Assembly: GCA_002296125.1 (NCBI GenBank)
Contig: DBHI01000048.1
Location: 1 to 18,199, forward strand
Length of the DNA: 18,199 bases
Origin: Anaerolineales bacterium UBA832
GTDB taxonomy: Bacteria > Chloroflexota > Anaerolineae > Anaerolineales > UBA11657
Direction: 5' to 3'
Part shown: positions 1 to 6,686 of the stretch, piece after piece
Numbering within the stretch: position 1 is the first letter of the stretch
Layout: the number at the start of each line of letters is the position of its first letter
Made by a program: the position numbers and the translations under genes
Notes under the pieces: model-generated
What the model saw: only the letters and a program-made list of their open reading frames with translations
What the model was told of the DNA's origin: nothing
The model's database searches: none

Positions 1-1326
1 ACTCCTGGTCATGCAGCTTTTACTTCTATGCGGGCTAGAGGAGCACAGTCTACAGATATTGTGGTTTTAGTGGTAGCGGCTGATGATGGAGTTATGCCTC
101 AAACTAAAGAGGCAATTGCTCACGCAAAAGCTGCTGATGTCCCAATAATAGTTGCATTGAATAAGATAGATGTAAATACTGCAAATGTTGACTTGGTTAA
201 ACAGCAACTTTCCGAATCTGGTTTGATACCAGATGAATGGGATGGTGACACTATGGTGATTCCTGTATCAGCTAAGGAAAATATGGGTATAGATGATCTT
301 TTGCAAGCTATCTTGTTAATTAGTGACGATATTTCTATCAATGCTAACCCTAATACGAAAGGTTCTGGAGTAGTGATAGAGTCACAAATCGATAAGAACA
401 GAGGTGTGGTGGCTACTTTATTAGTCCAAAATGGTACTTTAAACAAAGGTGATATAGTTGTAGTGGGTGAGACCTGGGGTAGGATGCGAGCTATGTTTTC
501 TGACAGTGGTGAATCCATGGAAAGTGCACTCCCATCGAGTCCTGTAGAGGTAATGGGATTGGATGATGTTCCTCGTGCTGGCGATATGTTTAGGACAGTT
601 GATACTGTGCGAGAAGCTAGGACATATGCATCAGATGTATTGAAAGACCCAGGAGATACTGTTGGTTCATCTTCTATGGTTGATTTGGAGAATATTTTTG
701 CTCAGTTTGAGTCAGGTAATGTACAAGAATTAAATTTGATTGTTAAGGTTGATGTGCAAGGGTCCTTAGATCCTGTAATTGAATCAATTCAACAGCTCGA
801 GACTGAAGATCTAAAAGTGCGATTGTTACATACTGAATTGGGTAATATTAATGAAAATGATATATTATTGGCAGTAGCTTCACGTGCTATAGTAATTGGC
901 TTTAATGTTGTTCCAGATGGATCAGCAATTAGATTAGCTAATGAGAAAGGTGTATCAATTCGTGAATATCAAGTTATATACAAATTAATAGAAGATGTCG
1001 AGAAGGCACTACAAGGCCTTCTAGATCCTGAATTGACAGAGGTTATTGTTGGTGAAGCTGAAATACGCGAGGTATTTAAGATTTCTAAGGTAGGTCGTAT
1101 TGCAGGATGTTATATGCGATCAGGAGAATTCCGTCGTAAAGCTAAAGCAAAGGTTGTTCGTGATGGTGTTATCATCCATGAAGGAGGAATATCATCTTTG
1201 AAGCATGTAAAGAATGATGTTAATGAGGTACGAAAAGGATTTGAGTGCGGGATTGGTTTGGCGGGTTTTCAAGATTTTCAAGTCGGGGATGCACTTCAGT
1301 GTTATATTGTTGAAGAGGTTAGATAA
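1..1326 (+). CDS. infB: Translation initiation factor IF-2, 3' part (5' end outside window)
   Basis: IF-2 is the GTPase that brings initiator fMet-tRNA to the 30S subunit and promotes subunit joining. The reading frame is open from base 1 and begins inside the G3 motif (TPGHAAFT; its Asp lies upstream), so the N-terminal region and the P-loop are missing. Visible parts are the G4 motif NKID, the G5-type motif VSAKENMG, domain II, the linker helix, and the C-terminal fMet-tRNA-binding domain with GECGIG-like text near the end (FECGIGL). The match to E. coli IF-2 runs along the whole visible length, for example IVLVVAADDGVMPQT. It ends in TAA 5 bp before rbfA, the classic infB-rbfA order. The ATG at base 28 is internal and is not the gene start. 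Confidence 0.97.
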   Translation, partial: TPGHAAFTSMRARGAQSTDIVVLVVAADDGVMPQTKEAIAHAKAADVPIIVALNKIDVNTANVDLVKQQLSESGLIPDEWDGDTMVIPVSAKENMGIDDLLQAILLISDDISINANPNTKGSGVVIESQIDKNRGVVATLLVQNGTLNKGDIVVVGETWGRMRAMFSDSGESMESALPSSPVEVMGLDDVPRAGDMFRTVDTVREARTYASDVLKDPGDTVGSSSMVDLENIFAQFESGNVQELNLIVKVDVQGSLDPVIESIQQLETEDLKVRLLHTELGNINENDILLAVASRAIVIGFNVVPDGSAIRLANEKGVSIREYQVIYKLIEDVEKALQGLLDPELTEVIVGEAEIREVFKISKVGRIAGCYMRSGEFRRKAKAKVVRDGVIIHEGGISSLKHVKNDVNEVRKGFECGIGLAGFQDFQVGDALQCYIVEEVR

Positions 1327-1331
1327 ATAAT

Positions 1332-1700
1332 ATGGGTCGTGCGAAGGGTATTGCCCAGAAACGTGTTTCTGAAAAATTGTATCTATCTATAGCTTCTTTG
1401 ATAAATAATGGAATGAATGATCGTAGATTGCAACTAGTAACTGTTACACATGTTACAGTAGATAAGGAGCTTGAACATGCTAATGTTTGGGTGTGTGCAC
1501 CATCATTGGGTGAGGATCGTAGTGAGGAAGTTTTAGGTGTTTTAGATAAGGCATCTGGTTTTATCAGGCACGAACTTGCATCTCGACTTAAAATTCGGCG
1601 TATTCCTCAGCTCCATTTTGTGTGGGATTTTACACCTGATAGAGCCGCACAAGTTGAACAACTTATAGATGATGTAATTTCTTCGAATGAGCACAGATAG
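1332..1700 (+). CDS. rbfA: Ribosome-binding factor A
   Basis: RbfA is a small KH-fold protein that binds the 30S subunit near the 5' helix of 16S rRNA and is needed for late 30S maturation and cold adaptation. The product is 122 residues, a normal length. It shows the family pattern: an N-terminal helix with RVSEKLYLSIASLI, a strand region LVTVTHVTVDKELEHANVWV, and a C-terminal stretch with basic residues and RRIPQLHFVWD ahead of an acidic tail. The ATG lies 5 bp after the infB stop, with the purine-rich GAAGAGG of the infB 3' end as a plausible ribosome binding site. Its last 14 bases overlap the start of the next gene, which suggests translational coupling. Confidence 0.95.
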   Translation: MGRAKGIAQKRVSEKLYLSIASLINNGMNDRRLQLVTVTHVTVDKELEHANVWVCAPSLGEDRSEEVLGVLDKASGFIRHELASRLKIRRIPQLHFVWDFTPDRAAQVEQLIDDVISSNEHR

Positions 1701-2664
1701 CAAAAAAGAAATACTTAAAGCTAAAGAATGGTTATTTAGAGCAGATCACGTTTGTGTTTTAAGCCATGAGAGTCCCGATGGGGATGCAGTAGGATCCGCA
1801 TTAGGTATTTCGTGGGCATTACGTTCCATTGGTAAAAAAGTGACAACATCATTGTCAGATGATGTGCCTGCACGATTTTCTTTTTTGCCAGGTAGTATGG
1901 ATGTTAAAGATTTTGTGCCAGTTGATGCAGACATGGTAGTTGCTGTTGATGCTGCTGATTGGGATAGATTAGGTCCTATAGTGAATAATTTGGCTGCACC
2001 TATAGATATAAATATTGACCATCACATTAGTAATAGTAAATTTGCTCATATTAATCTTGTTGATACTCAAGCTTCTGCTACAGCTGAATATTTGACTAAC
2101 TTAGTGAAATTGTTTGGTTTGAATATTGATGATAGAGTGGCTCAGTGTTTGTTGACTGGTATAGTAACAGATACTATTGGTTTTAGAACTACCAGTACCA
2201 GTACCAGTACTTTGTTGGCTGCAGAAGAGTTAATGCATTATGATGTCAATTTGCATAAAATTAGTCGTCAGACATTGCATTGTCGTTCTTATGAGGCTAC
2301 CAAGTTGTGGGGATATGCCTTATCCAGGGTTAGTTTTAAAGATGGACTAACTTGGACTGAAGTGACACTTGCCGATAAGTTGGAAGCTGGATATACCGCA
2401 AAAGGTGATGCAGATATTGTGTCACAAATGACTGCAATTGATGGGGCGGAAGTATCAGTAGTATTTGTTGAACGAAGAAATTCTGAAATCAAAATTAGTT
2501 GGAGGTCGGTAAAAGGAGTGGATGTTGCTGCCATTGCCAAGACATTTGGTGGCGGTGGACATCAGGCTGCTGCGGGAGCTAATATGTATGGAACTGATTT
2601 GGAAAGAGCTAAAGACATTGTTTTGCAGAGAACTCGTGAAGCAATGGACAATTATCAGAGTTAG
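1687..2664 (+). CDS. nrnA: DHH/DHHA1 phosphoesterase, NrnA-like oligoribonuclease / pAp phosphatase
   Basis: Family members degrade 2-5 nt RNAs from the 5' end and often dephosphorylate pAp, using Mn2+. The 325-residue length is typical. Metal-site motifs are visible: H27 with D31 and D33 (HESPDGDAVGS), D88 (AVDAAD), and the DHH triad D111-H112-H113 (NIDHHIS). The DHHA1 domain ends with the substrate-binding loop FGGGGHQAAAGA at about 287-298. The ATG overlaps the rbfA end by 14 bp and no clear Shine-Dalgarno precedes it, consistent with coupled translation. The position between rbfA and truB is conserved in many bacteria. An exact (ACCAGT)3 repeat encodes a Thr-Ser run near residues 169-175. 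Whether the enzyme acts as NrnA or as another DHH phosphodiesterase cannot be decided from sequence alone. Confidence 0.88.
   Translation: MSTDSKKEILKAKEWLFRADHVCVLSHESPDGDAVGSALGISWALRSIGKKVTTSLSDDVPARFSFLPGSMDVKDFVPVDADMVVAVDAADWDRLGPIVNNLAAPIDINIDHHISNSKFAHINLVDTQASATAEYLTNLVKLFGLNIDDRVAQCLLTGIVTDTIGFRTTSTSTSTLLAAEELMHYDVNLHKISRQTLHCRSYEATKLWGYALSRVSFKDGLTWTEVTLADKLEAGYTAKGDADIVSQMTAIDGAEVSVVFVERRNSEIKISWRSVKGVDVAAIAKTFGGGGHQAAAGANMYGTDLERAKDIVLQRTREAMDNYQS
2191..2208 (+). repeat. Hexanucleotide tandem repeat (ACCAGT)3 inside nrnA
   Basis: Three perfect copies of ACCAGT are followed by a further AC. They encode alternating Thr-Ser in the segment FRTTSTSTSTLL. The unit is a multiple of three, so copy-number change would lengthen or shorten the Thr-Ser run without shifting the frame. 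Confidence 0.85.
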
Positions 2665-2708
2665 ATTATTGATTATCAATAGTATATTGGGCTGGGAAAG
2701 ATTATTTT

Positions 2709-3590
2709 ATGAATGGATGGCTACTTGTTGATAAGCCAACTGGTGCAACTTCTCATACCATAGTTGATAAAGTGAGAAGTCTTATTGATGGTTGTCGTAT
2801 AGGTCATACAGGAACATTGGACCCGTTTGCTACTGGTTTGTTGGTGCTTGGTATAGGTCATGCTACTCGGCTGAGCGAATATGTGATTAAGCAATCCAAG
2901 AAATATACTGCGGTAGTTAGACTTGGTCAGACGACTACTACTTATGATATTGATGGTGAGATTATTGATGAAAAGTCAGTGAATATTAACATGTTGGATA
3001 TCAATAATGCTTTAGTTAAGTTCCAGGGATCTGTCCAACAAATACCTCCTATTTATTCTGCAATTAAAATAAATGGAGAGCGTGCTTATAAATTGGCTCG
3101 AGCTGGAAAGGCAGTAAAAATGAAATCTAGACTTGTGCATATTTATCAGATTAATTTAATTAATTATAATATGCCTGATGTTATGTTGGAGATTTCTTGT
3201 TCGTCAGGAACATATGTGCGTTCTATAGCTCATGATTTAGGTCAGGTACTTGGTTGTGGTGCACATCTTTTGTCTTTATGTCGAAACCAGTTGGGTGGGT
3301 TGCAGTTGAATAATGCATATACCATGGATCAAATTTCTGAAGCCTCGAGTAATGAATCTATTAATTCTATGCTAATTGCTGCTGGAGATGCACTTCCTAA
3401 CTGGAAATCATTAGTAGTGGATGAAGATACTAAGAAAAATATTAGACATGGTAATTCGTTTAAGTGTTCGCATAGTGTGACTTCAGATTTGGCTCTTGCT
3501 TACGATAAGTCAGGTGAGTTGATTGCTGTAGTTGAAGGTCAACCTGATTTTGGAAATTGGCAACCTCGCAAGGTGTTTTTGAAGCAATGA
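2709..3590 (+). CDS. truB: tRNA pseudouridine(55) synthase
   Basis: TruB isomerises U55 in the T-loop of nearly all tRNAs to pseudouridine and also acts as a tRNA folding chaperone. The product is 293 residues. The N-terminal GWLLVDKPTGATSH and the catalytic loop IGHTGTLDPFATGLL are textbook; the nucleophile is D38. Further conserved pieces are KKYTAVVRLGQTTTTYD, the QIPPIYSAIKINGERAYKLAR segment at about 110-130, and CSSGTYVRSIAHDLG. The C-terminal part is divergent and may be a small RNA-binding extension. It starts 44 bp after the nrnA stop and its TGA overlaps the next ATG (ATGA), so it is coupled to ribF. A weak GGGAAAG precedes the start. Confidence 0.96.
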   Translation: MNGWLLVDKPTGATSHTIVDKVRSLIDGCRIGHTGTLDPFATGLLVLGIGHATRLSEYVIKQSKKYTAVVRLGQTTTTYDIDGEIIDEKSVNINMLDINNALVKFQGSVQQIPPIYSAIKINGERAYKLARAGKAVKMKSRLVHIYQINLINYNMPDVMLEISCSSGTYVRSIAHDLGQVLGCGAHLLSLCRNQLGGLQLNNAYTMDQISEASSNESINSMLIAAGDALPNWKSLVVDEDTKKNIRHGNSFKCSHSVTSDLALAYDKSGELIAVVEGQPDFGNWQPRKVFLKQ

Positions 3591-4513
3591 CACATTTATA
3601 TTCTCTTTCTGAAGTTAGAGTTACAGAACCTACAGTATTAGCAATAGGTGTTTTTGATGGTGTGCATGTAGGTCATCAGGCCCTTCTAAAAGATATGGTT
3701 CGATACTCTATAAAACATAGTTGTCCATCAGTGGTGGTTACATATTATCCTAGCCCATCAGTTGTTTTAGGAAAACATGATGATGTTTCATATATAAATC
3801 ACCCTGACGAAAAAGCTATGTTACTTGAGGAGTTAGGAATTGATTTTGTTGTGACGATAGAATTTAATCGTAATTTAGCTAATGTGACTCCAGAAAATTA
3901 TATGCTTCAATTGAAAAATCAACTTAAATTTAAGCATTTATGGTGTAGTGACAATTTTGCGTTTGGTAATAATCGTGAGGGAAACATTGATTGGTTGAAG
4001 GATAATTCTGGTAGGTTTGGATTTCATGTTATGGTGACTAATCCTGTGTATGATTCAGGTTCCATTATTTCTAGTAGTCGAGTTAGAAATCATATTGTTT
4101 TTGGAGAAGTGCGTGAAGCATCTCTTTGTTTAGGTAGACCATTAAGAATACCGGGTGTTGTCATAAAAGGATTAGGTAGAGGTAATATTATTGGTTATCC
4201 AACTGCTAACTTGTCGATTTGGAAAAATAGAGCATATCCTAGTAAAGGTGTATATTTAGCTTATGCAATTGTGGACGATATACGTTATCCAGCGGTTGTT
4301 AATGTTGGAACACGACCAACCTTTGATGATAAAAGTAATCGTACAGTAATTGAAGCTCATCTTATTGACTACTCAGATAATCTATATAATAAAGAGATTG
4401 TTTTAGAATTTGTGGAACGTTTGAGAGATGAAAGGAAGTTTGATAACGTCGATAATTTAGTTTCGCAGATCAATAGAGATATTTTGGCAGCTAAGTCTAG
4501 ATTATTAAAGTAG
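3587..4513 (+). CDS. ribF: Bifunctional riboflavin kinase / FAD synthetase
   Basis: This enzyme converts riboflavin to FMN (ATP-dependent kinase) and then FMN to FAD (adenylyltransferase). From the ATG the protein has 308 residues. The N-terminal nucleotidyltransferase domain has GVFDGVHVGH with H27 and H30 of the HxGH motif, and SSSRVR at 162-167. The flavokinase domain begins near GRPLRIPGVV (about 183) and has GYPTANL (203-209), VNVGTRPTF and the catalytic-type Glu at E256 (VIEAHL). I chose the ATG that overlaps the truB stop as ATGA. An in-frame TTG 30 bp upstream would only add ten residues encoded within truB. RibF after truB is a common bacterial arrangement, and its FAD product serves the neighbouring ThyX. 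Confidence 0.95.
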   Translation: MTHLYSLSEVRVTEPTVLAIGVFDGVHVGHQALLKDMVRYSIKHSCPSVVVTYYPSPSVVLGKHDDVSYINHPDEKAMLLEELGIDFVVTIEFNRNLANVTPENYMLQLKNQLKFKHLWCSDNFAFGNNREGNIDWLKDNSGRFGFHVMVTNPVYDSGSIISSSRVRNHIVFGEVREASLCLGRPLRIPGVVIKGLGRGNIIGYPTANLSIWKNRAYPSKGVYLAYAIVDDIRYPAVVNVGTRPTFDDKSNRTVIEAHLIDYSDNLYNKEIVLEFVERLRDERKFDNVDNLVSQINRDILAAKSRLLK

Positions 4514-4607
4514 TACAATATAAACACATTAGAAGTAGAATAAGCATTGTATATTTTCATGTACAAATTATTAGTACACTCATATCTATTACTGGAGTCT
4601 ATTTGAG
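4514..4607 (+). other. Intergenic region between ribF and thyX
   Basis: This is 94 bp of AT-rich sequence. I see no convincing -35/-10 pair and no GC-rich hairpin followed by a T-run. TACAAT (4514-4519) and ATTGTA (about 4546-4551) are complementary, but the loop is too long to call a terminator. A GGAG at 4594-4597 is the likely ribosome binding site for thyX. Confidence 0.4.
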
Positions 4608-5243
4608 ATGAAATATGTAAAATTAATTACGGTTACACCAGACGCAGAATCCCAAATGGCATATGTTGCCAGGGTGTCTAATCCTAGCAATCAAAAGAAT
4701 GATGATTTTGCTCGATTGTTGAGATATTGTATTAAGCATGGTCACTGGTCAGTGTTTGAACAAGCATATATGACATTAGAAATAAATACTACTAGGGGCA
4801 TTGCCGCTCAAATTTTAAGACACAGGAGCTTCACATTTCAGGAATTTTCACAAAGGTATGCAGATGTTAATTTACTTGATGTTGATATTCCTATTCCTCA
4901 TTTACGTAGGCAAGATACATCTAATCGTCAGAACAGTATCGATGATATTGAAGTTGATGATAAGAGAGAGCTTTCAGAAAAAATAGAATTACATTTTTTA
5001 CATTCTAAACAATTGTACAAAGAATTATTGGATAAAGGAATTGCTAAGGAATGTGCCCGTTTTGTATTACCTCTTGCGACACCAACACGGATATATATGA
5101 CTGGCTCAGTAAGGTCGTGGATTCACTATATAAATTTGAGAAGTGGTCATGGTACTCAAAAAGAACATATAATTATTGCTGATGAATGCAAAGAAATTTT
5201 TGTTCAAGAATTTCCAATATGTGCAGAAGCGTTAGGTTATTGA
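4608..5243 (+). CDS. thyX: Flavin-dependent thymidylate synthase
   Basis: ThyX methylates dUMP to dTMP using methylene-tetrahydrofolate, NADPH and bound FAD, and replaces ThyA in many bacteria. The product is 211 residues, typical for the family. The diagnostic ThyX motif RHRx7S is present as RHRSFTFQEFSQR, with R71, H72, R73, S81 and R83. HGHWSVFEQAYMTLEI upstream of it matches the FAD/dUMP-binding helix region. The C-terminal part has SVRSWIHYINLRSGHGTQKEH, the usual second substrate-binding segment. A GGAG ribosome binding site lies about 10 bp before the ATG. It could be the last gene of the upstream operon or have its own promoter in the 94-bp gap. It converges on the nucleoside phosphorylase with a 36-bp gap. 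Confidence 0.96.
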   Translation: MKYVKLITVTPDAESQMAYVARVSNPSNQKNDDFARLLRYCIKHGHWSVFEQAYMTLEINTTRGIAAQILRHRSFTFQEFSQRYADVNLLDVDIPIPHLRRQDTSNRQNSIDDIEVDDKRELSEKIELHFLHSKQLYKELLDKGIAKECARFVLPLATPTRIYMTGSVRSWIHYINLRSGHGTQKEHIIIADECKEIFVQEFPICAEALGY

Positions 5244-5279
5244 GTTACATATATCTGCAAAGTATTTAAATAAAAGTTT

Positions 5280-6590
5280 CTATTCAATTACATCATAATG
5301 TAATGGTATTGTTTCAATTTTTGTTTTTTTGGAAACTTGTATACCTTTAAGTGCTTCTTTTTTGGCGATGCTTATTTTGTTTTGATTATTAGCATATATT
5401 GTAAATAATGGGTCATTGATTTTGACATATTCGCCAATTTTTTTGTGAACAATGATACCTACAGATAGATCTATTGGATCTTCTTTGCGTTCACGTCCAG
5501 CACCTAGTATTACAGCTGCTTTACCTATATTTAATGCATTCATTTTGTTTATATAGCCTTCTTCTGTTGAAGTTACTGTTGAAATTGATTTTACTTGTGT
5601 TAGAAGTTGAGGTTTGTAAATATATTTTGTGTCTCCATTTTGAGCTTCAACTAGTTTTACGAATTCTTTAAAAGCTGAACCATCTTTCAATGTTTTTTTG
5701 GCTAATTCTGATCCTTCAGATATACTATTTGTTTTGCCTGCGAGGAATAACATGTGTCCAGCCATCTTAAGACAATGTTTTGTAAGATCTATAGGACCTT
5801 TGTTATTAAGCGTTTCTATTGCCTCCTGTATCTCCAATGAATTTCCTACTGCACAACCAAGTGGTTGATTCATGTCTGAGATGATTGCAACTGTATGACG
5901 ACCACTATTTTTGCCAATAGCTACCATTAATTTTGCAAGAACCCGAGCATCTTTTAAAGTTGTCATGAACGCACCAGTCCCCGTTTTAACATCTAGTACG
6001 ATTCTTTGTGCTCCTCCAGCAAGTTTTTTGCTCATGATAGAACTAGCTATTAATGCAAGGTTAGATACAGTACCAGTAACATCACGAATTTTGTATAGTT
6101 TTCCATCAGCTGGGGCAAGACTTGCAGATTGTCCTGAGATTACAATGCCAGTAGTTTTGATTTGTTCCTTAAATTGTTCAGATGTAAGTTGGATATTTAG
6201 TCCTGGTATTGCTTCAAGCTTATCGAGTGTTCCTCCACCATGTCCTAGTCCTCTACCAGATATTTTAGCAACAGGCAGTCCACAGGCACTAATAATTGGA
6301 GCTAATACTATGGTAGTTTTATCTCCTACACCTCCTGTTGAGTGTTTGTCTACAACTATGCCATCTATGACATCAGTAAGATCAAGAGAATCACCTGAAT
6401 TGACCATTGCTATGGTAAGGTCAGTGGTTTCCCTGATAGACATGCCCTGAAAATAGATTGACATTAACATAGCTGATACTTGATAATCAGGAATTTCTCC
6501 CGTTGTGAAATTTTCTACGAACCAATCTATTTCTTGAGTACTTAATTCTTGACCATCTCGCTTTTTTATTATCAAATCAGTAGTACGCAT
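5280..6590 (-). CDS. pdp: Pyrimidine-nucleoside (thymidine) phosphorylase
   Basis: The enzyme cleaves thymidine, deoxyuridine and probably uridine with phosphate to give the base and (deoxy)ribose-1-phosphate. The 436-residue product aligns along its length with Bacillus Pdp and E. coli DeoA. The phosphate-binding loop is DKHSTGGVGDK (K82, S84, T85). The family signature SGRGLGHGGGTLDKLE spans 111-126. The pyrimidine-binding residues appear as R169, S184 and K188 (LYKIRDVTGT and SSIMSKK). The C-terminal domain carries GAGRERKEDPIDLSVGI. A GGGGAAA ribosome binding site lies just upstream of the ATG. It is divergent from the amidohydrolase gene, which suggests a shared nucleoside-salvage role. 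Specificity (deoA versus pdp) is not certain; the sequence looks closer to Pdp. Confidence 0.94.
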   Translation of the reverse strand: MRTTDLIIKKRDGQELSTQEIDWFVENFTTGEIPDYQVSAMLMSIYFQGMSIRETTDLTIAMVNSGDSLDLTDVIDGIVVDKHSTGGVGDKTTIVLAPIISACGLPVAKISGRGLGHGGGTLDKLEAIPGLNIQLTSEQFKEQIKTTGIVISGQSASLAPADGKLYKIRDVTGTVSNLALIASSIMSKKLAGGAQRIVLDVKTGTGAFMTTLKDARVLAKLMVAIGKNSGRHTVAIISDMNQPLGCAVGNSLEIQEAIETLNNKGPIDLTKHCLKMAGHMLFLAGKTNSISEGSELAKKTLKDGSAFKEFVKLVEAQNGDTKYIYKPQLLTQVKSISTVTSTEEGYINKMNALNIGKAAVILGAGRERKEDPIDLSVGIIVHKKIGEYVKINDPLFTIYANNQNKISIAKKEALKGIQVSKKTKIETIPLHYDVIE

Positions 6591-6615
6591 GTTGTTTCCC
6601 CAGTTCTCTTTACTC

Positions 6616-6644
6616 AGTATAGCATTTCTAAAAGTTAGATAAAA
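6616..6644 (-). promoter_or_regulatory. Candidate promoter for the nucleoside phosphorylase gene
   Basis: On the minus strand TATACT (plus positions 6616-6621) is a five-of-six match to a -10 box. The hexamer 17 bp upstream, TTTTAT (6639-6644), is only a weak -35. It lies 26 bp from the ATG, leaving room for the visible GGGGAAA ribosome binding site. It overlaps the oppositely directed promoter candidate at 6625-6654. Confidence 0.4.
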
Positions 6645-6654
6645 GGTCTATAAT
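6625..6654 (+). promoter_or_regulatory. Candidate promoter for the amidohydrolase-CYTH gene
   Basis: A perfect TATAAT lies at 6649-6654, 32 bp before the ATG, with a weak -35 (TTTCTA, 6625-6630) 18 bp upstream. The transcript would start near 6661 and include the TGGAGA ribosome binding site at 6671-6676. The near-consensus -10 is clear, while the -35 is poor. Confidence 0.5.
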
Positions 6655-6686
6655 AAACATGTACATCACTTGGAGACAACAAATTT

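Noticed and set aside
3557..3586. Upstream TTG start for ribF
   Set aside because: It would add ten residues encoded within the truB 3' end. The ATG at 3587 overlaps the truB stop as ATGA, gives a normal N-terminus, and has AAGGTG upstream.
5244..5279. Intrinsic terminator between thyX and pdp
   Set aside because: The 36 bp contain no GC-rich hairpin and no T-tract after a stem on either strand.
5911..6450. 179-codon plus-strand open frame antisense to the nucleoside phosphorylase
   Set aside because: It is fully inside a well-conserved gene on the other strand, resembles no family, and has no ribosome binding site or domain motif. The frames antisense to mutS (9839-10045, 10088-10309) and to the ATP-grasp gene (15824-16792) were rejected for the same reasons.
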